Shown: positions 18,640 through 26,821 of the stretch, piece after piece
Numbering within the stretch: the stretch's first letter is position 1
Layout: each line of letters opens with the position of its first letter
Source: Pseudomonas sp. S06B 330
Lineage (GTDB): Bacteria > Pseudomonadota > Gammaproteobacteria > Pseudomonadales > Pseudomonadaceae
Direction of reading: 5' to 3'
DNA: 64,000 nt
Assembly (NCBI RefSeq): GCF_002845275.2
Contig: NZ_CP088149.1
Coordinates: forward strand, 721,501-785,500
The notes under the pieces: generated by a model
Told to the model about the DNA's origin: nothing
What the model saw: the letters and a program-made list of their open reading frames with translations, nothing else
Database searches by the model: none
Translations under genes and position numbers: made by a program

Positions 18640-19167
18640 TTACTCTAGCTCATAAGCGTAGATTTTCTCGGCTTCCATTTGGTAACCGGCGTCGGCTAGT
18701 TCGCTGCTGATGTTCTTTACCTGCATCCGGCCTTCGATCCAGTAGGGTTGATAGAGGTCCTCAACCCTGACACCCATCTCACTGACGATATGCACAATCT
18801 GGTTCGACGGTGGCGGTGGCACATGGATGCAGGCACCGTAGTAGGGCACCAGGAGAAACTCTGTGGTGCGCCCCTCTTCACTGACTTCCAGCGGTACGAT
18901 GTAGCCCGGCAGCTTCACCTGCTGGCCATCCAGGGCTTTGACCACCGGCGCGTTCGGCACCTGTTGGTGGGCGGCCGGAGCCGACTCGGCGGCCAGGGCG
19001 TCGCTTAACTGCGACAGGTCGTGCAGCGGCGCCAGTTGCGGCTGGACGATTGGCGCACCGGCGGGAATCAGTTGCGGCCACTCCAGGGTGCGCGGTTCGT
19101 CCGCCCATAAGGGCGTGCTCATCAGCAGCAGTATCGACAGCAGAATGCGTGGCATCAAAGCTCTCAC
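18640..19167 (-). CDS. DUF3299 periplasmic protein of a zinc-uptake operon
   Basis: A 175-residue secreted protein with signal peptide ILLSILLLMSTPLWA. The DUF3299 core has KLPGYIVPLE, EFLLVPYYGACIHVPPPPSN and YWIEGRMQV; the Cys-x-His pair could bind metal. It is the last gene of a four-gene operon (His-rich periplasmic protein, ATPase, permease, DUF3299) and overlaps the permease stop. From memory, the same set is Zur-regulated in P. aeruginosa (PA4063-PA4066) and Vibrio (zrg). The molecular role is unknown. Confidence 0.85.
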   Translation of the reverse strand: MRALMPRILLSILLLMSTPLWADEPRTLEWPQLIPAGAPIVQPQLAPLHDLSQLSDALAAESAPAAHQQVPNAPVVKALDGQQVKLPGYIVPLEVSEEGRTTEFLLVPYYGACIHVPPPPSNQIVHIVSEMGVRVEDLYQPYWIEGRMQVKNISSELADAGYQMEAEKIYAYELE

Positions 19168-20429
19168 AAGTGAATGGACAGGCCGTCGGCCAGGGACTGC
19201 CGATAGGCGCGCCAGGCAGGCACGCTACCCATGAGCAGTGCGGCCCCGAGAATGATCGCCAGCAGACTCCATTCGTGGGCGCTTGGCCAGGCCAGGGGCA
19301 GGAACAGTCCGTAGTTGGCTTGTACATAACCCTGGGCCAGGGCGATCCCCAGGTACAGCAAGCCCAGACCGGCAGCGATGCCGAGCATTGCCAGGGCCAG
19401 CGCCTCAAGCATCAGCAGCCCGGCAATATGCCACGGACGGGCACCGACCGAGCGCAAAATGGCCATCTCCCGGCGCCGCTCGTTGAGGCTGGTGAGGATG
19501 GCGGTGAGCATGCCGATCAACCCGGTCAGTACGACGAACAGAGAGACCACGAACAACGCCTGCTCGGCAGTGCCCATCAAGCTCCAGAGCTCTTGCAGGG
19601 CGACTCCCGGCAGAATCGCCAGCAGCGGTTCATTTCGGTATTCGTTGATCTCGCGCTGCAGGCTGAACGTGGCGATCTTGTTATTCAGGCCCAGCATGAA
19701 CGCGGTGATGGCCGCGGGCTGAAGGTCCATATCGCGCGCTTGCTCGGCGCTGATTCGTCCGGCTCCACGAGCCGGGACACCGTTGTGCCAGTCAATATGC
19801 ATCGCTTCCATGCCGCCCAGGCTGATATGCAGCGTGCGGTCTACCGGGGTACCGGTGCGTTGCAGCACACCGACGACAGTGAAGGGTTTGTCGTCATGCT
19901 TGACCAGACTGATGGCGGCCACACCGTGGGCCAGCACCAGCTTGTCGCCGAGCGTGTAGTGCAGGGCCTGAGCAACTTCGGCACCGAGCACCACTTCGAA
20001 TGGATCGTTGGCGAACGCTCGGCCTTGGGCGATTTGCAGAGGCTGTTTGCGGCCGTACTGATAATGTTCGAAGTAGCTGCTGGTGGTGCCCATAACCCGG
20101 TAACCGCGGTGCGAATCACCGAGCGAAATGGGAATTGCCCATTTCACTCGCTTGTCATTGGCATAGTGCTCGTAGCTATCCCAGCGGATGTTGTTGGTGG
20201 CATTGCCGATGCGAAACACTGAATACAGCAGCAAGTTGACTGAGCCGGAACGGGCACCGACGATCAGGTCAGTGCCACTGATGGTGCTGGCAAAACTGGC
20301 GCGGGCTTCTGTGCGTACCCGTTCGACGGCCAGCAGCAGGCACACCGACAGGGCAATGGCAAAGGCCGTAAGAAAGGCGGTAAAACGGCGGTTGGCGAGG
20401 CTCGCCAAGGCAAGACGGAGCAGGTACAT
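19164..20429 (-). CDS. ABC transporter permease, MacB/FtsX type
   Basis: A 421-residue inner-membrane protein with four helices: one at the N-terminus (FTAFLTAFAIALSVCLLLAV), then a large periplasmic domain, then three C-terminal helices in the FtsX domain (ALFVVSLFVVLTGLIGMLTAI, ALALAMLGIAAGLGLLYLGI, LLAIILGAALLMGSVPAW). MAILRSVGARPWHIAGL is the coupling-helix signature of the family. It abuts the ATPase gene and belongs to the zinc-responsive operon. Direction of transport is not settled by sequence. Confidence 0.88.
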   Translation of the reverse strand: MYLLRLALASLANRRFTAFLTAFAIALSVCLLLAVERVRTEARASFASTISGTDLIVGARSGSVNLLLYSVFRIGNATNNIRWDSYEHYANDKRVKWAIPISLGDSHRGYRVMGTTSSYFEHYQYGRKQPLQIAQGRAFANDPFEVVLGAEVAQALHYTLGDKLVLAHGVAAISLVKHDDKPFTVVGVLQRTGTPVDRTLHISLGGMEAMHIDWHNGVPARGAGRISAEQARDMDLQPAAITAFMLGLNNKIATFSLQREINEYRNEPLLAILPGVALQELWSLMGTAEQALFVVSLFVVLTGLIGMLTAILTSLNERRREMAILRSVGARPWHIAGLLMLEALALAMLGIAAGLGLLYLGIALAQGYVQANYGLFLPLAWPSAHEWSLLAIILGAALLMGSVPAWRAYRQSLADGLSIHL

Positions 20430-21148
20430 CAGGCCTCCATGTCGTTGGCTGGCAGCGCGGCGCGGTTGAGTTCGGTCAGTGACAGCTGGCGGTCGAACAG
20501 TGGCGCCAGGCTCTGGTCATGGCTGACAAACAGCAGGCTGGAGCCGGCGGCGCGGCATTCAGCGAATAACAGCCGAATGAAGGCTTCGCGGGTGTCGGCG
20601 TCGAGGGCTGAGGTAGGTTCGTCAGCGATCACCAGTTCGGGCTGGCCGATCAGTGCGCGGGCGGCGGCCACTCGCTGCTGCTGGCCGATGGACAGGCTGT
20701 CGGCGCGTCGTGCGAGCAGACTCGGATCTTTCAAACCCAGATGAGCCAGCAGGCTGGCGGCGGCTTGGTCGATGCTGCCGTGGCGCAGCGCCGCACGTTG
20801 CGCGCGGCTGCGCGAAAAGCGGCAGGGCAACTCGACGTTTTCGCGCACGGAAAGAAAAGGCAGCAGGTTGAATTGCTGAAAAATGTAGCCGGTGTGATCG
20901 ACCCGAAAGCGGTCACGGGCGCCGAGCGTGAGCCCACTTAAATCCTGGCCGAGCAGGCGAATGCTGCCACGGTCAGGCTTCTGCACGCCGCCGAGCAGAC
21001 CAAGCAGGGTAGTTTTACCACTGCCGCTGGGGCCTTTGAGAAACAGCGATTCGCCGACTTCAAGGCGCAAGGCTGGAATATCCAGCAAAGGGGCTTGGCC
21101 CGGCCAGGCAAAGCCCAGATCGGTCAGTTCAATTAATGCCTGGCTCAT
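20429..21148 (-). CDS. ABC transporter ATP-binding protein (LolD/MacB type)
   Basis: 239 residues. Walker A GPSGSGKTTLL, Q-loop FQQFNLLPFL, signature LSIGQQQR, Walker B LVIADEPTSALD and the switch His in LLFVSHDQS are all present. The ATG at 21148 starts at MSQALIEL, the usual family N-terminus; its ribosome site is weak, so coupling to the upstream gene is likely. It is the energising partner of the adjoining FtsX-type permease. Confidence 0.9.
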   Translation of the reverse strand: MSQALIELTDLGFAWPGQAPLLDIPALRLEVGESLFLKGPSGSGKTTLLGLLGGVQKPDRGSIRLLGQDLSGLTLGARDRFRVDHTGYIFQQFNLLPFLSVRENVELPCRFSRSRAQRAALRHGSIDQAAASLLAHLGLKDPSLLARRADSLSIGQQQRVAAARALIGQPELVIADEPTSALDADTREAFIRLLFAECRAAGSSLLFVSHDQSLAPLFDRQLSLTELNRAALPANDMEA

Positions 21149-21161
21149 AGCTAAGGGGCTT

Positions 21162-21728
21162 TTAGAAAGGAATTGATGCGTTGGCGGCGGTGGCTTCAAT
21201 GCCCTGTTGTCCGTTGAGTCCGATCAGTTGCAGCTGAATTTTCTGCGTGGCGGGGAAGGCCTTGAACAGCGGACTCAGATCGAAGCCAGTGAGCTGCTCG
21301 GGCTTGGCGCAAGCAAATGTGTAGTGAGCGTGAATTTCGCTGTGGTCATGTTTGTCAGCTGCTGTAGCTGCCGGTGTGTCGCCGAACAATGGGCTTTCGA
21401 GCGCTTGAGCACTTTCACTGCACTCGGCAGCCTTAGCGAGGGTGAACAGCGCTAATGGCTTTTCCAGCTGGGCGCGCACGGCAGCGACCTTGGCTTTGTC
21501 GGCCTCACTGCTGGCCTTGTGCTCGAAACCGACCAGGTTCATCGCCGGGCTTTGCAGTTCCAATTCCAGTGCCTTGCCATCAAGCACCACGTTAAGACGG
21601 GCAACACCGTGTTCGTGGGCGGCGAGGCTGCCATGAGCGTGGTCATGATCGTGGTCGTGGTCCTCATGGGCATGAGCGACGGCCAGGGGCAGCAAGGCGA
21701 ATGGCAAGGCAAGGAATACGCGACGCAT
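21162..21728 (-). CDS. Histidine-rich periplasmic zinc-binding protein (DUF2796, ZrgA-like)
   Basis: A 188-residue secreted protein. After signal peptide VFLALPFALLPLAVAHA comes HEDHDHDHDHAHG, an obvious metal-binding stretch, then LAAHEHGVARLNVVLDGKAL, the DUF2796 signature. A second His cluster is near the middle (DKHDHSEIHAHY). The chosen ATG has GGAG seven bases upstream. It is the first gene of the operon; a Zur-like box lies about 35-50 bases upstream. It probably captures zinc during starvation and works with the ABC pair downstream. Confidence 0.88.
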   Translation of the reverse strand: MRRVFLALPFALLPLAVAHAHEDHDHDHDHAHGSLAAHEHGVARLNVVLDGKALELELQSPAMNLVGFEHKASSEADKAKVAAVRAQLEKPLALFTLAKAAECSESAQALESPLFGDTPAATAADKHDHSEIHAHYTFACAKPEQLTGFDLSPLFKAFPATQKIQLQLIGLNGQQGIEATAANASIPF

Positions 21729-21762
21729 GGGCAGACTCCACGAGAGCACAGGAAATGTTTGG

Positions 21763-21775
21763 TTATGTTATAACA
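21763..21775. promoter_or_regulatory. Zur-like operator
   Basis: TTATGTTATAACA contains the perfect palindrome TGTTATAACA (21766-21775), close to the gammaproteobacterial Zur consensus built on ATGTTATA..TATAACAT. It lies between the His-rich gene and the divergent 115-residue gene, so it could control either or both. Confidence 0.55.
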
Positions 21776-21858
21776 ACTTGTTCGCGCGGCGCCAGCGTGC
21801 TTGGCGACGGATCGTCAGCGTGGGAGCATGGTGCTCGTCACAGAGTGAGGAAACGACC

Positions 21859-22206
21859 GTGCGAATTCGTGGACATATCGGCGACTGGCCGGTGGATTTG
21901 ACCCTGGAGCTTGAGCCAGCGGAATGGGCGCAACTGGGTGGACAACTGACCGCTGTGACGCCGGTTGCGACCACGGCTGCAGTGGCGTCGGTGGCGAACG
22001 CCAGGCCGGACGATGCGCTCTGGCAGGCGGCGCGGGAAGTGCTGCGCAAGGCCGGGCAGCTCAATGGGCCGGCGTTGCTTGAGCATCTGGAAGGGCTGGC
22101 GGGCAATACTGCCGCGGGTAAGCGCCTGTTGGTGCGCTTGCGCCATAGTGCAGACGTGAAGGTGGAAAGCGGCGCGGATGCGCCGATCTATCACTGGGTG
22201 GGGTGA
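21859..22206 (+). CDS. Conserved hypothetical protein, 115 residues
   Basis: A GTG start with GAGG eight bases upstream opens IRGHIGDWPVDLTLELEPAE. The middle is Ala/Val-rich (a probable linker), and the C-terminal half is helical and basic (LWQAAREVLRKAGQLNGPAL, LEHLEGLAGNTAAGKRLLVR). It is soluble. From memory, Pseudomonas genomes keep a gene in this place between the YbbN-type thioredoxin and the zinc operon. The function is unknown. It is divergent from the zinc operon and shares its regulatory gap. Confidence 0.7.
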   Translation: MRIRGHIGDWPVDLTLELEPAEWAQLGGQLTAVTPVATTAAVASVANARPDDALWQAAREVLRKAGQLNGPALLEHLEGLAGNTAAGKRLLVRLRHSADVKVESGADAPIYHWVG

Positions 22207-22219
22207 GGCATTGTAGCCC

Positions 22220-22358
22220 TGTAGCCGCTGCCGTGAGGCTGCGATCGGGCGTGAAACGCCCGCAAAACTTGACGCCGCGATTCATCAGGCACAACGAGGT
22301 GGCCGAGTTGCGACTGCTCCGCAGTCGATCGCAGCCTGGTGCCTCGGCAGCGGCTACA
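22220..22358. repeat. REPIN-type element, copy 1
   Basis: TGTAGCCGCTGCC at the left end pairs perfectly with GGCAGCGGCTACA at the right. Each arm continues into AGGCTGCGATCG or its complement, with a hairpin-rich middle. The same arms occur at 50242-50355 and 63201-63305. It lies between two convergent genes. Confidence 0.85.
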
Positions 22359-22377
22359 GTAAATGTGGGAGCCTTGC

Positions 22378-23250
22378 TCAGTACAAAGCAGCAAACAACT
22401 TGCGACGGTAGGTGCCCACCAGCGGGTGGTCATTACCCAGCAAGTCGAACACCTGCAGCAAGGTCTTATGCGGCAGGCCGCCTTCATAGCCACGATTGCG
22501 CATGAACAACTTGAGCATCCCGTCCAGCGCCGCTTCGTACTGCTGGCGCGACAGCTGCTGAATGCACAGTTGGTAGGCCGCTTCATCGTCCTCGCTGTTT
22601 TGCGCCAGGCGTGCCTTGAGGTCAGCCACTTCCGGCAGGCTGGCGGCCTGACGCAGGAAGGTCAGCTGAGCCTTGGCGCCCGCCAGGGCGGCTTTGTGCT
22701 CATCGCTCTTGACCGCATCAAGCACCGTCTGAGCTTCAGCCAATTCGCCGCGCTCAGCCAGGCAGCGGGCATACAGGATCAACGCCGCAGCATTGCTGTT
22801 GTCTTCTGTCAGCAAGGCCTTGAGGGTGGCTTCGGCTTCGCTGAAGCGACCTTCGGCAAACAGTGCCTGGGCCAGTTCCAGCGGGTCTGCGGCCGCCGGC
22901 GGTGGCATTTGTACGTGGGGTTCAAGCAAGGCACGGATCGCCGACTCCGGCTGGGCACCGGCAAAACCGTCTACCGGTTGACCATCTTTGAACAGCACCA
23001 CGGTAGGCAGGCTGCGAATGCCGAAGCGGGCAACGATGTCCTGTTCGATATCGCAGTTGACCTTGGCCAACAACAGCTCGCCCTGATAGCTCTCGGTGAT
23101 TTGCGCGAGTAACGGCATCATCGCCTTGCACGGCGCGCACCATTCGGCCCAGAAATCCACCAGCACCGGTTTGTGGTGGGAGTTGGCGATTACCAGCTGA
23201 TCGAAATCGGCAGCGCTGGTATCGAAAACATAGGGTGTGTCTTGGCTCAT
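22378..23250 (-). CDS. ybbN: YbbN/CnoX-type thioredoxin-TPR chaperone
   Basis: 290 residues. The N-terminal thioredoxin fold has WCAPC (Cys38 and Cys41); the C-terminal half holds TPR-like helices (ELAQALFAEGRFSEAEATLK, AALILYARCLAERGELAEAQ). This architecture matches E. coli CnoX, a redox-regulated holdase that hands clients to GroEL. Unlike the E. coli protein, this one keeps both active-site cysteines, so it may also reduce disulfides. It is a single gene with a REPIN on its downstream side. Confidence 0.9.
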   Translation of the reverse strand: MSQDTPYVFDTSAADFDQLVIANSHHKPVLVDFWAEWCAPCKAMMPLLAQITESYQGELLLAKVNCDIEQDIVARFGIRSLPTVVLFKDGQPVDGFAGAQPESAIRALLEPHVQMPPPAAADPLELAQALFAEGRFSEAEATLKALLTEDNSNAAALILYARCLAERGELAEAQTVLDAVKSDEHKAALAGAKAQLTFLRQAASLPEVADLKARLAQNSEDDEAAYQLCIQQLSRQQYEAALDGMLKLFMRNRGYEGGLPHKTLLQVFDLLGNDHPLVGTYRRKLFAALY

Positions 23251-23281
23251 CGCGACTCTCGAAAATCCGTGAATGGCATCA

Positions 23282-23944
23282 CTATAAAGGCTGGCGGCTG
23301 GCGTGGTACAGGCTGACCTGGCGGAATTCGTGTGGTTCGGCCAGGTCCGGCAGGGTCAGCGCCTCAAGCACGCCCAAGGGCTGGTACAGCGGATGGCTGA
23401 AGTCGCGCACGCGCGAGTCGGCCACCAACGCCTGTTGGCCGCGGCTGAGGAATTGGTCGAGCAGTGGCAGGTTGGCGCGGTCATAGAGTACGTCAGCCAC
23501 CAGGATCAGGTCGAAGCGGTCGGCCTCCTGGAAAAAATCCTCGGAATAGCTCAGTTCCACGTTATTGAGCTCGGCATTGGCCCGGCAGGCTTGCAGGGCC
23601 AGTGGATCAAGGTCACATGCCACGACCTCAAGGGCGCCAGCACGGGCGGCGGCAATGGCAGCGATCCCGGAGCCTGCGCCAAAGTCGAGCACACGCTTGC
23701 CTTCCACCCAGTAACGGTGCTGGTCCAGGTAGCGGGCCATGGCCAGGCCGCTGGCCCAGCAAAAGCTCCAGTACGGCGGTTCATGCAGGATGCGCCGGGT
23801 TTCTTCGCTGCTGAACGCGCGGTCCATGTTCTGCGCATCAATCAGCCACAGCTTGAGCGCGCACTCAGGCAAGTCGCTGATCACCAGCCGAGCATCGCCA
23901 AGCAGTTCGCCTAATGCCTGTTGCAAGGGCGCCGGTGCGATCAT
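23282..23944 (-). CDS. Class I SAM-dependent methyltransferase (ETFB-methyltransferase-like)
   Basis: 220 residues. Motif I is VLDFGAGSGIAAIAAARAGA, followed by VVACDLDPLALQACRANAEL (motif Post-I) and FDLILVADVLYD, the DxxY-type motif seen in METTL20/ETFB lysine methyltransferases. PPYWSFCWASGLAMARYL upstream also fits that group. The substrate is therefore probably a protein lysine, though this is inference. It overlaps the YbaY-like lipoprotein gene by four bases. Confidence 0.8.
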   Translation of the reverse strand: MIAPAPLQQALGELLGDARLVISDLPECALKLWLIDAQNMDRAFSSEETRRILHEPPYWSFCWASGLAMARYLDQHRYWVEGKRVLDFGAGSGIAAIAAARAGALEVVACDLDPLALQACRANAELNNVELSYSEDFFQEADRFDLILVADVLYDRANLPLLDQFLSRGQQALVADSRVRDFSHPLYQPLGVLEALTLPDLAEPHEFRQVSLYHASRQPL

Positions 23945-24387
23945 GGCGCTTTTTCAAAGCGCAGTGGGCCGGTGGCTTGGCTCTGTGCCTGGGCGATGCG
24001 CAGTGGCGGCAGGTGCAGTATCAATTGTCCGGACTTGCTCGCGCGGCCACGCAACTCCACCCGTGCCCCGGAGGGAAAGGCGTCGGGGTTGAAGCGCAGC
24101 TGGAATGGCATGTCCAGGCCATTGCCGGTGAGCGTGCTGCTAGCCAGTAAATTCTGTGGGCGACCACGTGCATCAATCACCAGCAAGGCCAATTCGACTT
24201 CGGCACCGGCTGGAATGTTGAGCAAGGTCCCGCTCAACTCCCGTTGATAGGCTGGCAACGGCCCAAGAGGCTTGGGCGTTTTACTGGCAACCGGGGCTTT
24301 GGGCTCTGGTGCGGTCTGCGGTTGGTCGCTGCTGCAGGCTGCCAGCAAGGCGGCAAAACTGAGCACAACGAGCGCTCGAAATGGCAT
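23941..24387 (-). CDS. YbaY-family lipoprotein
   Basis: 148 residues with a lipobox (LLAACSS) after signal peptide [17 protein letters not shown] proline-rich linker leads to a beta-sandwich domain ([40 protein letters not shown]) typical of YbaY/DUF4159-like lipoproteins. GGAA lies six bases before the chosen ATG. It overlaps the methyltransferase gene and is divergent from nrdR. The role in the envelope is unknown. Confidence 0.75.
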   Translation of the reverse strand: MPFRALVVLSFAALLAACSSDQPQTAPEPKAPVASKTPKPLGPLPAYQRELSGTLLNIPAGAEVELALLVIDARGRPQNLLASSTLTGNGLDMPFQLRFNPDAFPSGARVELRGRASKSGQLILHLPPLRIAQAQSQATGPLRFEKAP

Positions 24388-24494
24388 GGGGAATTCCTTC
24401 GCGGCATATTTCCTCAGTGGATGGTAACCCCTTTGGCTTGTCTTGCCAGTGGGATGCGCTACCATGGCCCTCCCTTTTTTTGTTGCCTGCCACC

Positions 24495-24959
24495 ATGCAC
24501 TGTCCCTTCTGCGGTGCCAACGACACCAAGGTCATCGACTCGCGACTGGTTGCCGAGGGCGAGCAAGTGCGCCGTCGGCGCGAATGCGTTGCCTGCGGTG
24601 AACGCTTCACCACCTTCGAAACCGCCGAGCTGGTGCTGCCGCGCCTGATCAAACAGGACGGCAGCCGCCAACCGTTCGACGAAGAAAAACTGCGCGCCGG
24701 TATGCAGCGCGCGCTGGAAAAGCGACCGGTCAGCGTTGAGCGTCTGGAAGCGGCGCTGGCGCACATCAAACACAAGCTGCGGGCCACTGGCGAGCGCGAG
24801 ATCAAGTCGCTGGTTGTCGGTGAACTGGTCATGGCCGAGCTACAGAAGCTCGATGAAGTCGCCTATATCCGCTTTGCTTCCGTTTATCGCCGCTTCCAGG
24901 ACCTCAACGAGTTCCGAGAAGAAATCGACCGCCTGGCGCGTGTGCCGGCTAAAGAGTGA
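24495..24959 (+). CDS. nrdR: Transcriptional repressor NrdR
   Basis: A 154-residue nucleotide-sensing repressor of ribonucleotide reductase genes. A zinc ribbon at the N-terminus uses CPFCG and [22 protein letters not shown] is the DNA-contacting stretch. The ATP-cone follows ([20 protein letters not shown]). The length and motifs are canonical. It is the first gene of the nrdR-ribD-ribC-ribBA-ribH-nusB order common in Pseudomonas, with ribD two bases after its stop. Confidence 0.97.
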   Translation: MHCPFCGANDTKVIDSRLVAEGEQVRRRRECVACGERFTTFETAELVLPRLIKQDGSRQPFDEEKLRAGMQRALEKRPVSVERLEAALAHIKHKLRATGEREIKSLVVGELVMAELQKLDEVAYIRFASVYRRFQDLNEFREEIDRLARVPAKE

Positions 24960-24961
24960 GC

Positions 24962-26092
24962 ATGTCCAACGAACGCGCGGTACTCGACGCCCACTACATG
25001 GCCCGAGCCCTGGAGCTGGCCCGTAAGGGCGTGTATTCGACCCATCCGAATCCGCGCGTTGGCTGTGTGATTGTGCGCGACGGCCAGATTGTCGGTGAAG
25101 GCTGGCATGTGCGTGCCGGTGAACCACATGCCGAAGTGCACGCACTGCGCCAGGCCGGCGAGCTGGCCCGCGGTGCCTGTGCCTATGTAACCCTTGAACC
25201 GTGCAGTCACCACGGGCGTACGCCGCCCTGTGCTGAGGCGCTGGTCAAGGCCGGCGTGGCACGTGTAGTCGCCGCCATGCAGGACCCCAACCCGCAAGTG
25301 GCGGGGCAGGGGCTCAAGCGTTTGGCTGAGGTCGGCATTGAAGTCGCCAGCGGTGTGCTCGAGACGCAAGCGCGGGCGTTGAACCCGGGCTTCCTCAAGC
25401 GCATGGAGCAAGGGTTGCCGTTTGTGCGGGCCAAGCTGGCGATGAGCCTGGACGGGCGTACGGCTATGGCCAGCGGCGAGAGCCAGTGGATCACCGGCCC
25501 CGCTGCGCGTTCAGCGGTGCAGCGTTTGCGGGCACGTTCCAGTGTGGTGTTGACCAGCGCCGAGAGTGTGCTGGCCGATAAGGCGCGGATGACGGTGCGT
25601 GGCGAAGAGCTGGGCCTTGACCCGGAGACCACGGCCTTGGTCCTGGCTCGTCCACCCTTGCGCGTGCTGATCGACGGTCGCCTGCGCCTGCCCCTTGATG
25701 CACCGTTCTATCAGGCTGGGCCTGCTCTGGTGGTCACCGCTGCTGAGTTCGACCCGCGCTACGCCGAGGCTGGCCATGAATTGCTGCGTCTGCCGGGTGC
25801 AGAGGGCCGCATTGACTTGAACGCGTTGCTGGTGGCACTGGCTGCCCGTGGCGTCAACGAGGTGCTGCTTGAAGCAGGGGCCAGGCTGGTGGGCGCCTTC
25901 GCGCAGAAAGGCTTGATCGACGAGTACCAGATTTTTGTCGCCGGACGGATTCTCGGTTCCAATGCACGGCCGCTGCTGGAGTGGCCGCTGGAAACGATGA
26001 GTCAGGCGCCACACCTGAAAATTATTGAAATGCGCGCGGTAGGCGATGACTGGCGAGTCACTGCAGTGCCGAAACCCGCGTCAGGCGTATAA
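24962..26092 (+). CDS. ribD: Bifunctional riboflavin deaminase/reductase RibD
   Basis: A 376-residue enzyme for steps two and three of riboflavin synthesis. The N-terminal deaminase has a zinc site HAEVHAL and PCSHHGRTPPCAEAL. The C-terminal reductase has RAKLAMSLDGRTAM, GESQWITG and ARLVGAFAQKGLIDEYQIF. The ATG at 24962 is preferred over an in-frame GTG overlapping the nrdR stop. TATAAT at 26088-26093, overlapping its end, may drive the next gene. Confidence 0.96.
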   Translation: MSNERAVLDAHYMARALELARKGVYSTHPNPRVGCVIVRDGQIVGEGWHVRAGEPHAEVHALRQAGELARGACAYVTLEPCSHHGRTPPCAEALVKAGVARVVAAMQDPNPQVAGQGLKRLAEVGIEVASGVLETQARALNPGFLKRMEQGLPFVRAKLAMSLDGRTAMASGESQWITGPAARSAVQRLRARSSVVLTSAESVLADKARMTVRGEELGLDPETTALVLARPPLRVLIDGRLRLPLDAPFYQAGPALVVTAAEFDPRYAEAGHELLRLPGAEGRIDLNALLVALAARGVNEVLLEAGARLVGAFAQKGLIDEYQIFVAGRILGSNARPLLEWPLETMSQAPHLKIIEMRAVGDDWRVTAVPKPASGV

Positions 26093-26137
26093 TTTGCGGC
26101 TAGCGCCTTGCGCAGCCCTGTTCTCGAGGAGGACTTC

Positions 26138-26803
26138 ATGTTCACCGGCATTATCGAATCGATTGGCAGCATCCGTTCTCTGACCCCCAAAGGCGGCGAC
26201 GTGCGGGTGTATGTCGAAACCGGCAAGCTCGATCTGGGCGACGTCAAACTCGGTGACAGCATCGCCGTCAATGGCGTGTGCCTAACGGCGGTAGAGCTGC
26301 CTGGCGATGGCTTCTGGGCCGATGTCAGCCGCGAAACCCTGGACTGCACCGCCTTTGACGACCTCAAGAGCGGCAGTCGGGTCAACCTGGAAAAGGCCCT
26401 GACGCCGACCACCCGCCTTGGCGGTCACCTGGTCAGCGGTCACGTCGACGGTGTCGGCGAAGTGGTTTCGCGCAGCGATAATGCCCGCGCCATCCAGTTC
26501 CGCATTCGTGCACCCAAGGAGCTGGCCAAGTACATTGCCCACAAAGGCTCGATCACCGTCGATGGCACCAGCCTGACCGTGAACGTTGTCGATGGCGCCG
26601 AGTTCGAGCTGACCATCGTCCCGCATACCCTGGCCGAAACCATCATGGCCGACTACCGTCCTGGTCGTCGGGTCAACCTTGAGGTCGACCTGCTGGCCCG
26701 TTACCTGGAGCGTCTGCTGCTGGGTGACAAAGCCGCCGAGCCAAGCAACGGCAGCGGCATTACCGAAAGTTTCCTGGCCGCCAACGGCTACCTGAAATCC
26801 TGA
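26138..26803 (+). CDS. ribE: Riboflavin synthase alpha chain
   Basis: A 221-residue trimeric enzyme that dismutates two lumazines to riboflavin (also called RibC). Two lumazine-binding repeats are visible, each opening with a conserved Met/Leu-x-G-I/H segment: MFTGIIESIGSI at the N-terminus and RLGGHLVSGHVDGVG around residue 100. GAGGAGGA precedes the ATG. It lies between ribD and ribBA without any FMN riboswitch. Confidence 0.95.
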   Translation: MFTGIIESIGSIRSLTPKGGDVRVYVETGKLDLGDVKLGDSIAVNGVCLTAVELPGDGFWADVSRETLDCTAFDDLKSGSRVNLEKALTPTTRLGGHLVSGHVDGVGEVVSRSDNARAIQFRIRAPKELAKYIAHKGSITVDGTSLTVNVVDGAEFELTIVPHTLAETIMADYRPGRRVNLEVDLLARYLERLLLGDKAAEPSNGSGITESFLAANGYLKS

Positions 26804-26821
26804 TTTGAAAGGGGGTGCCGC

